Assembly (NCBI GenBank): GCA_014379205.1
Contig: JACMME010000102.1
Span: forward strand, 1 to 36,506
DNA: 36,506 nucleotides
Reading direction: 5' to 3'
From: Gemmatimonadaceae bacterium
GTDB lineage: Bacteria; Gemmatimonadota; Gemmatimonadetes; Gemmatimonadales; Gemmatimonadaceae
The notes beneath the pieces were generated by a model that was given only the letters and a program-made list of their open reading frames with translations, ran no database searches and was not told the origin of the DNA. Positions 16,844 to 25,933 of the stretch are shown piece by piece (the first letter of the stretch is position 1; every line of letters starts with the position of its first letter). The position numbers and the translations under genes were made by a program.

Positions 16844-17824
16844 ATGCAACCTGAGCGTATCCTGATTGTCAGTCTCGATAACCTGGGCGACCTGGTATTC
16901 GCGTCGGCGCTGTTGCCGCCAATCAAGGAACGCTTTCCGAATGCACTCGTGACGGTTTGGTGCAAGGCCTACACCGCGGACATTGGCCCCCTTCTTCCCG
17001 GAGTTCATAAGGTGGTGGCGTCGGATCCCTTTTGGGATCGCGCGCCGGGTCGTGGAAAAGGTGCGCTCGGTACCTTTACGCGCGCTGCGCTCGGTTTGCG
17101 AAGGGAGCGCTTCGATGTTGCCGTGCTCGCTGCTGCTCCGTGGCGAACCGCCGCGGCGGTTGCTGCTCTCGGGATACCGGTTAGAATCGGACTCCTTCGC
17201 GCCCGGAATCGACGTTTTCTTACGCATCCACTGGCGCCGGAGGACCGCAATCGGCCCGTACTCGAAGAGATCGGGCGGCTGCTGCAACCACTTGGAATTG
17301 AAACCCAGGCGCTTCGATACCGACTTGACGGTGCCAGGCTCGAACAACGCCGAAAAGCCCTTTCTCAGCGGCTGGGCAACGGGCCACTCATTGTCCTCCA
17401 CGCTTTTGCAAGCAAGCGAAACAGGTGCGTTAATCCGAGCGCGTGGATTGCCGTCGCAGAGACACTGGAAGCTCGACACGGCCGTCCGGTGTGGCTGGGA
17501 AGCTCTGCAGAGCTTACAGAACTTCGCGAGCTGGCGGGCGCCCGCTCCGGCTGGCTGTACAGCGATATTGCATTCAGCGGCTCGCTACTGGATGCGGCCG
17601 CCGCAGTTTCAATGGCCCGCGTCTTTGTCGGTCATGATTCGGGGCCCATGCATATAGCGTCGGCGCTTGGCGTGCCAACCGTCGGAATCTTCGCACCAGG
17701 CGAACCAAACAGAACATTTCCTCAAGGAGTGGGGCCCTTTCGGGTTCTCTCTCGCGACTCGCCGCACGGGATTACCAGGGAAGCCATTCTTGCTGAAGTA
17801 GATACGATACTTGCGGCGCTCTAG
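16844..17824 (+). CDS. Glycosyltransferase family 9
   Basis: A 326-residue GT9 enzyme standing alone on the plus strand between two minus-strand glycan operons. It opens with ILIVSLDNLGDLVFASALL and has the late family motif GHDSGPMHIASALGVPTVG followed by FAPGEPNRTFP, as in heptosyltransferases. The start is set at ATG 16844, just before the first conserved strand; the frame could extend to a TTG at 16790. The last residue codon is 154 bases from the converging end of the next GT9 gene. It probably adds heptose or a similar sugar to an envelope glycan; the precise substrate is unknown. Confidence 0.87.
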   Translation: MQPERILIVSLDNLGDLVFASALLPPIKERFPNALVTVWCKAYTADIGPLLPGVHKVVASDPFWDRAPGRGKGALGTFTRAALGLRRERFDVAVLAAAPWRTAAAVAALGIPVRIGLLRARNRRFLTHPLAPEDRNRPVLEEIGRLLQPLGIETQALRYRLDGARLEQRRKALSQRLGNGPLIVLHAFASKRNRCVNPSAWIAVAETLEARHGRPVWLGSSAELTELRELAGARSGWLYSDIAFSGSLLDAAAAVSMARVFVGHDSGPMHIASALGVPTVGIFAPGEPNRTFPQGVGPFRVLSRDSPHGITREAILAEVDTILAAL

Positions 17825-17978
17825 CACGCGCGCTTCGAATTGCAACTAGTGTGGTGCGCGCTGCCAGGTCCCGGTTCGTTGCACGGTGCCAGAGTCGATG
17901 CGAGGAGGCGGCTAGGGTGACGTCAACCGCCAGGTATCAGGGTGGAGATGACAACCGTTTAGTAGTCGGCGCCTACAT

Positions 17979-19073
17979 CTAAATGACTGGCTCTAGACCC
18001 TGTAAGGCCGACTCGAGCGCCTCGCTCACCTGACCGGCCTGGATCTCCGACAACGTAGCACCCTCGGCCCATACCAACCGTCCGGAAAGTCTGTACGGAG
18101 CGAACATCGCCATTCTCCGTCGCAGCATGACTACTGCCGGGCGCCGGAAGGCTGATGCGGCGTGCGCAATGCTCGTATCGGGCGTGAGAATGAGATCGGC
18201 TGTCGCAACCATCGCGAGAACGGCCCGAAGGTCCATAACAATGGCCTCGCCACCGCAACTCTCCGCGACTAACCGAATCGAGCGCGACTCTTCAGGTATA
18301 CCCGTCACGACTATTCGCAGCGATTGGTCGCGAGCGCGGGCATGCGCTAACACCTCTACGAAGCGGTCATCCGGCCAGCGCCTTGCCGAGTGCGTGGCCG
18401 AGAGATTCACCAAAAGCCGGCGACTCTGCTCCGCGATTCCTGCGGGCCCGGGAAGGCTGATCCATTTAGCCTCTGCCTTGCCTCGCTCCTCCCGAGAGAG
18501 GAAGAGTTCGGAACGCCAATCTGTCGCGTGCGGATCGATTCCGAATGGGATTGCCGTACGACCCGAGCGTTCCGCCACAGGCAATGCCTCGTCTCCCGGC
18601 GGTACGGCATGCGTGTAAATGAAATCGTTGCTTCGTCCTCCCACCCCGATTCGGTACTTTGCGCCTGTGGCGAGCATCAGGAGAGCGGTTGTGAGCGACG
18701 GTGCTAACACCATGCCATCGACGACGGCGTCGTATCGGGCGCTTCGAAGCTGTTTGAACAGCGCACGCCAGGTGGAGCGTCGGCGCTTCTCGAAGATGAG
18801 CACGGAGCCAACATGCGGATTTCCATCGAGAATAGGGGCGTTTCCTGGCGACGCCAACACGTCAAGCGTGATAGTCGAAGAGGAAGTCGCGATCGCGCGA
18901 ATGAGACCGGTCGCCAGTATCATGTCGCCGATGCGATCGTACCGAAGGTACAGTACGCGATGCGGACGAGCGCTCCAGTCGGGCGTGACTCCGCGCTGAG
19001 TTCTGGGCATTAGCGCCGCCAGCGCGCGTATACAAATCGCCTTCCACCAAGCCTCCAGCCGCTTGAGCCTCAC
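17979..19073 (-). CDS. Glycosyltransferase family 9, second of a tandem pair
   Basis: A 364-residue GT9. It resembles the gene just upstream along its whole length: both have DWxxRxxRVLYxRxDxIGDMILATG at the start of the fold, GGRxNDFIYT mid-protein and TPxTSxxHAAxAxxxPxVVxL near the end, so they look like a tandem duplication. The open frame runs to 19334, but the start is placed at GTG 19073, where GTGA overlaps the upstream stop and the length matches the paralogue; ATG 19106 is the alternative. The usual GD/DTGP motif is DTSIAH here, a variation also seen in the paralogue (ETSLGH), which may mark a different acceptor or donor. Confidence 0.85.
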   Translation of the reverse strand: MRLKRLEAWWKAICIRALAALMPRTQRGVTPDWSARPHRVLYLRYDRIGDMILATGLIRAIATSSSTITLDVLASPGNAPILDGNPHVGSVLIFEKRRRSTWRALFKQLRSARYDAVVDGMVLAPSLTTALLMLATGAKYRIGVGGRSNDFIYTHAVPPGDEALPVAERSGRTAIPFGIDPHATDWRSELFLSREERGKAEAKWISLPGPAGIAEQSRRLLVNLSATHSARRWPDDRFVEVLAHARARDQSLRIVVTGIPEESRSIRLVAESCGGEAIVMDLRAVLAMVATADLILTPDTSIAHAASAFRRPAVVMLRRRMAMFAPYRLSGRLVWAEGATLSEIQAGQVSEALESALQGLEPVI

Positions 19074-20179
19074 GCGAGAGCGTCCATGACCTCGTCGAGC
19101 GCGCATGTGGCGGATTCCGCGGACACCGAACCAATGGTCCCATCCGCTCCAAAAAGATTCCTTCCGGTCGCTTGATACGGCACGAGCATCTCGTGACCAG
19201 CCGGCAGCAGAACGACGACCGGTGTTCCAAGAGCGGCCGCTGCGTGCCCGAGACTTGTCTCCGGCGTGAGAAGCACGTCCGCCGTGGCGACAAGTGCGAA
19301 TGCTTCGCGAAGGCCAGGTACGTGGGCGGTGCACCGTGATGCGCTCGCCACGCTAAGGATGTCCGCCTCCTCGCCTGGCGCGCCAATCACGACCACAACG
19401 GCACCGAGCTTACGCGCCAGAACATGCTGAATCACAGAGATGTAGCGATCCAGGGGCCAGCGTCTGCGCTCATTGGCCGCTGATACATTCACCAATAGCC
19501 GCGCTTTCTGTTTTGAAACCTGTATCTCCTTCCAGAAGGCTTCGGCGCTCTGCCGCTCCGCGTCGCTGATGTGGAGCTCGCAATCAAGGTTTACGCGCGC
19601 CGGATTCACGCCGAACGGCACAGCGACCGCCGCACAGTACTCCGCATGGTGCACACTAAGCTCGGAAGGAGGAATCACGGCGTTGGTGTATATGAAATCG
19701 TTGGGACGCCCTCCCATGCCAATGCGATGCGGCGCACCACTTATGGCCATGAGCCAGACTGTGCTGCTCTTCACCCGGGGCCGCTGCACTGCGCCATCTA
19801 CAAACCGCCGCATCATTCCATCGACAACGACGTCGTAGCGCCTGCGGCGGATACTTCGCAGCACGGAGGTGGGATATGCGAGGCGCCGCCCAGGTTTGAA
19901 AGCGATCACGTGATCCAGGTAAGGGTTCCCCTGCAGCATGTCAGCTGTTTTCGTGTGCGTCAAAACGTCGAGCTTCAGGGTGGGATGAGAACGCGCGATT
20001 GCGCGGATAGTTCCAGTCGCCAGAATCATGTCCCCAATTCCGTCGTGACGAACGTACAGCACGCGGTACTGCCTGGACCTCCAGTCTGGCAGCGCACGGG
20101 GCCGCGACAGGAACGCGGACACAAGACCTAACAGGAGCGTCTTTCCGGCGGACTCCAGGCTCTTTGCGACTGATCTCAC
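19070..20179 (-). CDS. Glycosyltransferase family 9, first of a tandem pair
   Basis: A 369-residue GT9, paralogue of the downstream gene. The N-terminal about 35 residues contain a hydrophobic patch (LLLGLVSAFL) that could form an amphipathic or membrane-contacting helix before the Rossmann strand RVLYVRHDGIGDMILA. The donor-side region has NVSAANERRRWPLDRY and TPETSLGHAAAALGTP. The GTG start at 20179 forms a GTGA overlap with the maf stop, and its own stop overlaps the next GT9 in the same way. It belongs to the dtd-GT4-maf-GT9-GT9 run. Heptosyltransferase-like chemistry is expected; the acceptor is unknown. Confidence 0.88.
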   Translation of the reverse strand: MRSVAKSLESAGKTLLLGLVSAFLSRPRALPDWRSRQYRVLYVRHDGIGDMILATGTIRAIARSHPTLKLDVLTHTKTADMLQGNPYLDHVIAFKPGRRLAYPTSVLRSIRRRRYDVVVDGMMRRFVDGAVQRPRVKSSTVWLMAISGAPHRIGMGGRPNDFIYTNAVIPPSELSVHHAEYCAAVAVPFGVNPARVNLDCELHISDAERQSAEAFWKEIQVSKQKARLLVNVSAANERRRWPLDRYISVIQHVLARKLGAVVVVIGAPGEEADILSVASASRCTAHVPGLREAFALVATADVLLTPETSLGHAAAALGTPVVVLLPAGHEMLVPYQATGRNLFGADGTIGSVSAESATCALDEVMDALA

Positions 20180-20775
20180 GCGCCATTCCCTGCATCGCGA
20201 GCCGAAGGAAACTCATACTTCACGCCTACTCGCTGCATCAGCTCGGTCAGCCGGTATAGAGATAACCCCATGACCGCGAAGAAATCCCCCTCGATGCGTT
20301 CAACCAGAGTCGCGCCGTACCCCTGAATGCCATACGCTCCCGCCTTGTCCGCCGGCTCGCCAGTGCCGATGTACTTCATGATGTCGTCGTGGGTGAGCTC
20401 CCGAAACTTCACATCCACGATGTCTACTGCCGACTCCAGCCGACCCGACAACGCAATCGCGGTCGCTGTTCGGACCTGGTGTATCCGTCCGCTGAGCAGC
20501 CGAAGCATTCTTGCGGCATCGGAAACATCGCGCGGCTTGCCAAGCACCAGTCCGTCTACAACGACGATCGTGTCGGCTGCGATAATCAGCGCGGAAGGTT
20601 CACGTGCAGCGACCCAGGCGCCCTTGTCGCGAGCTACGCGCTCAGCGTAGACACCTGGCTCCTCGCCAGCTAGATGGGTCTCATCCACATCTGCCGGCAT
20701 TACCTCATGCGCAATTCCGGCCATTGTAAGCAAGTCGTGACGGCGCGGCGAGCTCGAAGCTAGTATGATGCGCAC
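20176..20775 (-). CDS. maf: Maf/YhdE family nucleoside triphosphate pyrophosphatase
   Basis: Maf proteins hydrolyse non-canonical or excess NTPs (dTTP, UTP, CTP and modified forms) and have been tied to septum control. The 199-residue protein shows the N-terminal ILASSSPRR (4-12), AADTIVVVDG with the catalytic aspartate, and the C-terminal GEPADKAGAYGIQG. The start is set at GTG 20775, so the protein begins MRIILASSSPRR as usual for the family; the frame is open to 20865, and GTG 20817 would overlap the GT4 by 11 bases. No strong ribosome-binding site favours either. It lies within a glycosyltransferase operon, which may only reflect operon packing. Confidence 0.92.
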   Translation of the reverse strand: MRIILASSSPRRHDLLTMAGIAHEVMPADVDETHLAGEEPGVYAERVARDKGAWVAAREPSALIIAADTIVVVDGLVLGKPRDVSDAARMLRLLSGRIHQVRTATAIALSGRLESAVDIVDVKFRELTHDDIMKYIGTGEPADKAGAYGIQGYGATLVERIEGDFFAVMGLSLYRLTELMQRVGVKYEFPSARDAGNGA

Positions 20776-20806
20776 GCTGCTGAGGGTAACCGCGGCGGCG
20801 TTCGCC

Positions 20807-21955
20807 TCAGCCGACACGCGCGCCCGCGGGAGCGAGAATTTCATCATACAGCGCCTTGATCGCATTGATTTGCCGCTCGAAAGTGAATTCCTTTGAGCGT
20901 TTCAGTGCCGCCGAGGCCAGTTCGTGGCGAAAAGAGGAATCGGTAGCGATCCGCAGAATCGCGCTCGCCAATCCGTCGATATCGCCTGGTTCGACCAACA
21001 GGCCCTCACTGCCATCACGAACGATCTCCGAGATGCCCCCGTCCCGGTAGCCGACCACGGGTGTCCCTGCGAACATGGATTCGGCAACCGCGCCACCGAA
21101 GGCTTCGCGCCGGAAGGGCGCGGCGGTGACGTCACACGCGGACATAAGGACAGGCGCATCTTCCCGGAAGCCCAGAAAGTTGACGCGATCTCCAATCCCC
21201 ATCTGTAGAGCCAGATCCCGCAGATACCCCTCGTACGATTGATCAGGCTCCCAGTCCTCTCCTGCGAGAAGGTACCGCAGCGGCACGTCGGCGAGCATCC
21301 GATGACCTGCCGCTCGGAGAAGGTCTTGCTGTCCCTTGCGCGGGTGTAGTCTGGCGAACATGCCTACGACAATGTCGGCTTCAGATATGCCGAGCCCTTC
21401 ACGTGTTTTTGCGCGCAGCTTCGGCGCTGAACCGAACTTGCTCGCGTCAATGCCGCGATAAATGACACGCAGGATTTCCGGCTTCACACCATGGCTGAGG
21501 GCGAATGAGCCAACGGCCTCGTTCACGGCGACCACCGCGGCCGTACGGTTGACGAACTTGAGGTTGCGTCGGGAAAACCAGCCGCCGTCCATGTCCGTTA
21601 TGTGGGACACCACTGGAATTCCGAGCGGTTCCGTCGCGCGTACAAACGGCTCGATTGACCGGTTGTCGTTAGTGTGAACGAGGTTTATTGCACGCGATCG
21701 TAGTAGTGAGCGCATCGCGCGCGGCGCGGCGACATAGTAGCGGAGGTACCCTTCCCTCCGCAGAAAATAGCTCGGAGGAAAAATGTGGCTTTCCACCCCA
21801 GCCGCTCTGAAGCGGCTTGCCAGAGCCCCCTCAGAGCTCGTAACGAGAAACGGCGTGTACCCCTCGGCCGCCAAACTTACCGAAATCTCGAGAAGCCGCG
21901 CTTCTGCGCCTCCTCCCCAGGATGAAGGTCTGTTAGCGAAAAGAATCCGGTACAT
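20807..21955 (-). CDS. Glycosyltransferase family 4
   Basis: A 382-residue GT-B retaining glycosyltransferase. It opens with ILFANRPSSWGGGAEARLLE and has the hinge VIYRGIDASKF. The donor-site region includes ARLHPRKGQQDLLRA and the E-x7-E segment REAFGGAVAESMFAGTPVV. ATG 21955 is chosen because the first conserved strand follows directly; a GTG at 21991 would add 12 residues. It follows dtd by 52 bases and precedes maf by 31. Cytoplasmic transfer of a sugar to an envelope or cell-surface glycan is inferred. Its specificity cannot be deduced. Confidence 0.9.
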   Translation of the reverse strand: MYRILFANRPSSWGGGAEARLLEISVSLAAEGYTPFLVTSSEGALASRFRAAGVESHIFPPSYFLRREGYLRYYVAAPRAMRSLLRSRAINLVHTNDNRSIEPFVRATEPLGIPVVSHITDMDGGWFSRRNLKFVNRTAAVVAVNEAVGSFALSHGVKPEILRVIYRGIDASKFGSAPKLRAKTREGLGISEADIVVGMFARLHPRKGQQDLLRAAGHRMLADVPLRYLLAGEDWEPDQSYEGYLRDLALQMGIGDRVNFLGFREDAPVLMSACDVTAAPFRREAFGGAVAESMFAGTPVVGYRDGGISEIVRDGSEGLLVEPGDIDGLASAILRIATDSSFRHELASAALKRSKEFTFERQINAIKALYDEILAPAGARVG

Positions 21956-22007
21956 GTGATGGGCGGAAGGTGTGAAGTGCAACCGTGTCACACAAGCCGG
22001 GTCAAGT

Positions 22008-22460
22008 TTACCGCTCGAGCCAAAGTGTCACAGGCCCGTCGTTCACCAAATCCACATGCATCATCGCACCAAACCGTCCAGTCTCCGTCCTGATGCCTCG
22101 CTCGCGCAGCAGGGTAATGAATTTTTCATACAAGAGCTGCGCCTGTTGCGGGGGGGCTGAATCCAGAAAGCTGGGCCGTCTCCCCTTTTGCGCATCTCCA
22201 TAAAGCGTGAATTGCGACACGACGAGCAGTGAACCGTCCACATCCTCGAGCGCGAGGTTCATTTTCTGCTCGGGATCAGCGAATAAGCGGAGTCCGATAA
22301 CCTTGTCCGCCATCCAGGCTAGCTGCTCTTCCCCATCGCTGTGGGTAAATCCGACAAGGAGGAGGAAGCCACGTCCGATCCGACCCGTCACGAACGGATC
22401 CTCATTCGGGACGGGCACGCGCACTTCCGCGCGAGCTACTCTCTGAAGGAGAATTCGCAT
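22008..22460 (-). CDS. dtd: D-aminoacyl-tRNA deacylase
   Basis: DTD removes D-amino acids (and glycine from tRNA-Ala) from mischarged tRNAs in the cytoplasm. The 150-residue length is standard. The two active-site motifs are present: SQFTLYGD (82-89) and the Gly-cisPro motif in NDGPVT (140-145), which enforces chirality. KGRRPSF (92-98) is another conserved segment. The ATG at 22460 starts at the conserved MRILLQRV; the frame could extend 10 residues further. It is the first gene of the minus-strand run toward the GT4 and maf, and lies beyond the glmS terminator, so it likely has its own promoter within 22461-22631. Confidence 0.95.
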   Translation of the reverse strand: MRILLQRVARAEVRVPVPNEDPFVTGRIGRGFLLLVGFTHSDGEEQLAWMADKVIGLRLFADPEQKMNLALEDVDGSLLVVSQFTLYGDAQKGRRPSFLDSAPPQQAQLLYEKFITLLRERGIRTETGRFGAMMHVDLVNDGPVTLWLER

Positions 22461-22631
22461 CCGAAGATAAGCTAGCGGACCGTCATTCAATCACCAGGCA
22501 AAGATCACAACGCTTGCGGATGAAGAGGGGCCGAATCAGACCAGCAGCTTGTTATTGACGAGCGAGGAGGTGACACGAGCCTCGGTTGATACAGATGCCG
22601 CTCACGATGAGTTACTCTGCGGTGGAAAGGC

Positions 22632-22663
22632 AAAAAACAACCCGGGCAGCAGCGCTCCCGGGT
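22632..22663 (-). terminator. Rho-independent terminator after glmS
   Basis: On the minus strand a 7-bp stem, ACCCGGG (22657-22663) with CCCGGGT (22640-22646), closes a 10-base loop and is followed by TTGTTTTTT (22632-22639 region). It lies about 40 bases past the glmS stop and separates the glmM-glmS operon from dtd. Confidence 0.88.
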
Positions 22664-22703
22664 CATTTCCGATCAAGTCCGCCAACGTCTTCCGGTCGCC
22701 GGA

Positions 22704-24530
22704 CTACTCCACCGTAACCGACTTGGCGAGGTTACGCGGCTGATCCACATCAGCACCCCGTTTTACGGCGATGTAATACGCCAGCAGCTGAAGGGGGATG
22801 GATGCCAACACCGGAGTGAACATGTCAATCGTATGCGGAATCCGAATCTCGTAATCGAGCTTGCCCACGAGCGCCGGTTCGTCCATGCTCGTCAATGCGA
22901 TAACGCGTCCACCACGTGCCTTCACTTCCGCGATATTCGACACAATCTTCTCGAATACCGAGTCGTGCGGAGCGATAAACACGACCGGCATGTTCTCGTC
23001 AATGAGCGCGATAGGGCCATGCTTCATCTCCGCCGCCGGATAGCCCTCGGCATGTATGTAGCTGATCTCCTTGAGCTTGAGCGCTCCCTCAAGCGCGGCG
23101 GGAAAATTGAACCCGCGGCCGAGATACAGGAAATTGCTGGCGCTCTTGAATTCCTCTGCGATGACTTCGATCGCGGGAGCGTTATCGAGGATCTGCTGGA
23201 TCTGCCCCGGCAGAGCGTGCATCGCCTTGACGATCTCCCGACCGCGCTCTGACGAAAGATTGCGAAGCCGGGCAAGACGGAGCGTGAAGAGTGCCAGCGC
23301 ACAGACCTGGCTCGTAAAGGCCTTGGTCGACGCTACTCCAATCTCCGGGCCGGCGTGAATGTAGATACCGCCATCCGATTCCCGGGCAATGGTAGAGCCA
23401 ACCACGTTCACAATACCAAGGGCACGGGCTCCCCGTCTCTGGGCTTCCCGCATCGCTGCGAGTGTGTCCGCAGTCTCACCCGATTGCGATATAACGATGC
23501 AGAGTGTCCGATCGCTGACGATGGGATTTCTATACCGGAACTCCGAAGCGTACTCCACATCGACCGGAATTCTCGCCAACTCTTCCAGCATGTGTTCGGC
23601 GATGAGCGCGGAGTGCCAGCTCGTACCGCAGGCCGTAATGACGATGTTCTCGAACTTGAGCAGCTCGTCGTCCGTGAGATTGAGACCACCCAGCTTCGCC
23701 AGACCGTCTTCGTCCAAAAGGCGGCCGCGCATGGTGTTCTCAATGCTCTTTGGCTGCTCGAAAATCTCCTTGAGCATGAAGTGGGCAAAGCCACCGCGCT
23801 CGATCTGCTCGAGATCCCAGTCTATCCGGCTTACCGTCTTCGTGAGAGTGGCGGCGTTCAAATCGAGAACGCGATAACCTGTGCGCTCGAGCACCGCCAG
23901 ATCGCCATCGTCGAGGTAGATCACCTGACGCGTGTGCGCCAGGATGGCGGATACGTCGCTTGCGACGTAATACTCCTCATCGCCAAGTCCAACGAGCAGG
24001 GGACTGCCTTTGCGGGCCGCTACGATCTTGTCTCGATCGGAACTGGAGACAACCGCGATGCCATACGTTCCATCCACCTTCTCGAGGGCAGCCATGACAG
24101 CTTCCTCGAGGTTACCGCTGAAAAATTCCTCAATAAGGTGGGCCAGCACTTCAGTGTCGGTTTCAGAGCGGAAGACATGACCCGCTTCCTCGAGCGCCTG
24201 CCGCAATGCAGTGGCGTTCTCGATTATCCCGTTGTGGACTACGGCGATTGACTCGTCGCAGGAAGTGTGCGGATGGGCGTTTACGTGAGTGGGGGCGCCA
24301 TGCGTCGCCCAGCGTGTGTGAGCGATACCGAGAGTGCCATGCACAGGGTCACAGGCCACCTCGGATTCGAGGATTGCAATCTTTCCGGCAGCCTTGCGAG
24401 TCTCAACACCCTTGCCATTCATGATCGCGACGCCAGCGGAATCGTACCCGCGGTACTCCAGGCGTTTTAACCCCTCGATCAACAATGGCGCGGCGACCCG
24501 CGACCCGACGTATCCAACGATTCCGCACAT
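22704..24530 (-). CDS. glmS: Glutamine--fructose-6-phosphate aminotransferase
   Basis: GlmS converts fructose-6-phosphate and glutamine to glucosamine-6-phosphate, the first step to UDP-GlcNAc for peptidoglycan and lipid A. The 608-residue protein is full length. Cys2 in MCGIVGYVG is the glutaminase nucleophile after Met removal. The glutaminase domain (about 1-240) also has LEYRGYDSAGVA and HTRWATHG. Two SIS sugar-isomerase domains follow (SQSGETADT in the first, EGYPAAEMKHGP later), and the C-terminus DQPRNLAKSVTVE is the conserved tail. It starts 35 bases after the glmM stop with an AGGGG-like site upstream, so the two form one operon, with the terminator after glmS. Confidence 0.98.
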   Translation of the reverse strand: MCGIVGYVGSRVAAPLLIEGLKRLEYRGYDSAGVAIMNGKGVETRKAAGKIAILESEVACDPVHGTLGIAHTRWATHGAPTHVNAHPHTSCDESIAVVHNGIIENATALRQALEEAGHVFRSETDTEVLAHLIEEFFSGNLEEAVMAALEKVDGTYGIAVVSSSDRDKIVAARKGSPLLVGLGDEEYYVASDVSAILAHTRQVIYLDDGDLAVLERTGYRVLDLNAATLTKTVSRIDWDLEQIERGGFAHFMLKEIFEQPKSIENTMRGRLLDEDGLAKLGGLNLTDDELLKFENIVITACGTSWHSALIAEHMLEELARIPVDVEYASEFRYRNPIVSDRTLCIVISQSGETADTLAAMREAQRRGARALGIVNVVGSTIARESDGGIYIHAGPEIGVASTKAFTSQVCALALFTLRLARLRNLSSERGREIVKAMHALPGQIQQILDNAPAIEVIAEEFKSASNFLYLGRGFNFPAALEGALKLKEISYIHAEGYPAAEMKHGPIALIDENMPVVFIAPHDSVFEKIVSNIAEVKARGGRVIALTSMDEPALVGKLDYEIRIPHTIDMFTPVLASIPLQLLAYYIAVKRGADVDQPRNLAKSVTVE

Positions 24531-24565
24531 TTCTTGACGGCCCCTGCGAACGGTTGATTGCGCTT

Positions 24566-25933
24566 TTACCCGAGAGCGTCGAGCGGCTTGCGCGAATGAG
24601 AAATCAGATCCCGCGCTTCGGCCAGTGTCGGCGCCTCAGCAATTACACGTACTATCGGTTCGGTCCCAGACGGACGAACGTGTACCCACCGATCACTCCA
24701 CGAAAGTCGAAGTCCGTCCTGCGTATCTACTTCTGCTTCAGGAAACTCTCGTCTTAATGTCGCGTAAACGGCATCCAGCGACCCAGTGGGTCGATCCAGC
24801 TTGTCCTTCACGATGCTATATCGTGGATACCGTGCAACGACTTCAGAAAGAGAAGTATCCGAATCGAGCAACATCTGTAGTATCAACGCCACACCTACCG
24901 GTGCATCCCGGCCAAGGTGAAGCTCAGTCAGGATTACGCCACCATTTCCTTCCCCGCCAATCGCGGCACCCTCAGCGCGCATCCTTGTTGCCACATTCAC
25001 TTCACCTACCGGCGCTCTGATAACCTGCGCGCCCGCCTCATTCGCAACATCATCCAGTATTCGGCTGGTGGACAGGTTAGTAACTACCGGACCAACACGC
25101 AGTTTAAGAACCGCCCTGGCCGCGAGCGCGAGAGTGTAGTCTTCACCGATCGCTCGTCCGACCTCCGACACCAGAGCTAACCGGTCAACATCGGGATCAG
25201 TCGCGAAGCCGATTTCAGAACCACTATTCAGCACAAGGCGTTCCAGTTCGCCGAGGTTCTCCGCTACCGGTTCCGGCGCGCGCGGAAAGCGGCCATCAGG
25301 CTCGAGATTAATGGCGGAAATGTGACAACCAAGTTGCGTAAGCAGATCCATCATTATTGCGCCGCCGGCACCGCGGACACAATCAAGCGCTACCCTGAAC
25401 GCCCGACGCCGGATACCGGCAACGTCCACATATGGCAACGCCAGAACCTGTTGTATATGACGCTCGACTGCCCCGTCATCGGCGCTGATGCCGCCGATCT
25501 CGTCCCATGTGGCGCGAGGTATGTCACCATCGACCATTCTTCGCATATCTGCGCTTTCCGAACCGTCCAAAAACAACCCACTCGGGCCAATGAACTTGAG
25601 TGCGTTCCATTCTATCGGGTTGTGACTGGCGGTGATTGCGAGCCCTCCGGCTGCGTGATGATGCTCGACTGCCAGCTGTACGGTCGGCGTTCCGGTAACT
25701 CCTACGTCGATAACGTGACACCCGACTGATTGAAGGGCAGCAAGCGCAGCTCTATGAAACATTGGTCCGGAGACGCGCGAGTCGCGTCCCACGACAATCT
25801 TGCGAGTGCCGCCACGGTGAACCGCCCACGCCCCGAAACCGGCCGCAAACTTCGCCACAACTTCCGGTGTGAGCGCATCTCCAACCCGTCCGCGCAATCC
25901 GGACACGCTGATCATCAAGCCGTCGTAGTTCAT
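24566..25933 (-). CDS. glmM: Phosphoglucosamine mutase (alpha-D-phosphohexomutase, archaeal-like type)
   Basis: A 455-residue phosphohexomutase. Catalytic serine S103 is in TASHNPIEWN (101-110), the metal loop is DPDVDR (246-251), sugar binding GGEGNGG (326-332) and phosphate binding RPSGTEP (420-426). The TASHNP-EWN form resembles archaeal-type phosphoglucosamine/phosphomannomutases more than the classic bacterial GlmM. Coupling to glmS supports conversion of glucosamine-6-phosphate to glucosamine-1-phosphate, but phosphomanno- or phosphoglucomutase activity is possible. ATG 25933 is chosen because AAGGAGAGA immediately precedes it; the frame continues upstream to 25999. Confidence 0.85.
   Translation of the reverse strand: MNYDGLMISVSGLRGRVGDALTPEVVAKFAAGFGAWAVHRGGTRKIVVGRDSRVSGPMFHRAALAALQSVGCHVIDVGVTGTPTVQLAVEHHHAAGGLAITASHNPIEWNALKFIGPSGLFLDGSESADMRRMVDGDIPRATWDEIGGISADDGAVERHIQQVLALPYVDVAGIRRRAFRVALDCVRGAGGAIMMDLLTQLGCHISAINLEPDGRFPRAPEPVAENLGELERLVLNSGSEIGFATDPDVDRLALVSEVGRAIGEDYTLALAARAVLKLRVGPVVTNLSTSRILDDVANEAGAQVIRAPVGEVNVATRMRAEGAAIGGEGNGGVILTELHLGRDAPVGVALILQMLLDSDTSLSEVVARYPRYSIVKDKLDRPTGSLDAVYATLRREFPEAEVDTQDGLRLSWSDRWVHVRPSGTEPIVRVIAEAPTLAEARDLISHSRKPLDALG

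Noticed and set aside
16706-17479. N-terminal extension of the GT9 ending at 15674
   Set aside because: The extension is antisense to a real GT9 gene, is unlike any GT9 N-terminus and would make the protein far too long.
19074-19334. N-terminal extension of the GT9 ending at 17979
   Set aside because: It overlaps the upstream GT9 in another frame; the GTG at 19073 gives the normal length and a 4-base overlap.
22461-22703. Possible small gene or RNA between dtd and glmS
   Set aside because: Only the glmS terminator is supported; the 64-codon plus-strand frame (22549-22743) crosses that terminator and the glmS end.
23355-24251. 298-codon plus-strand frame
   Set aside because: It is antisense to glmS, whose identity is certain.
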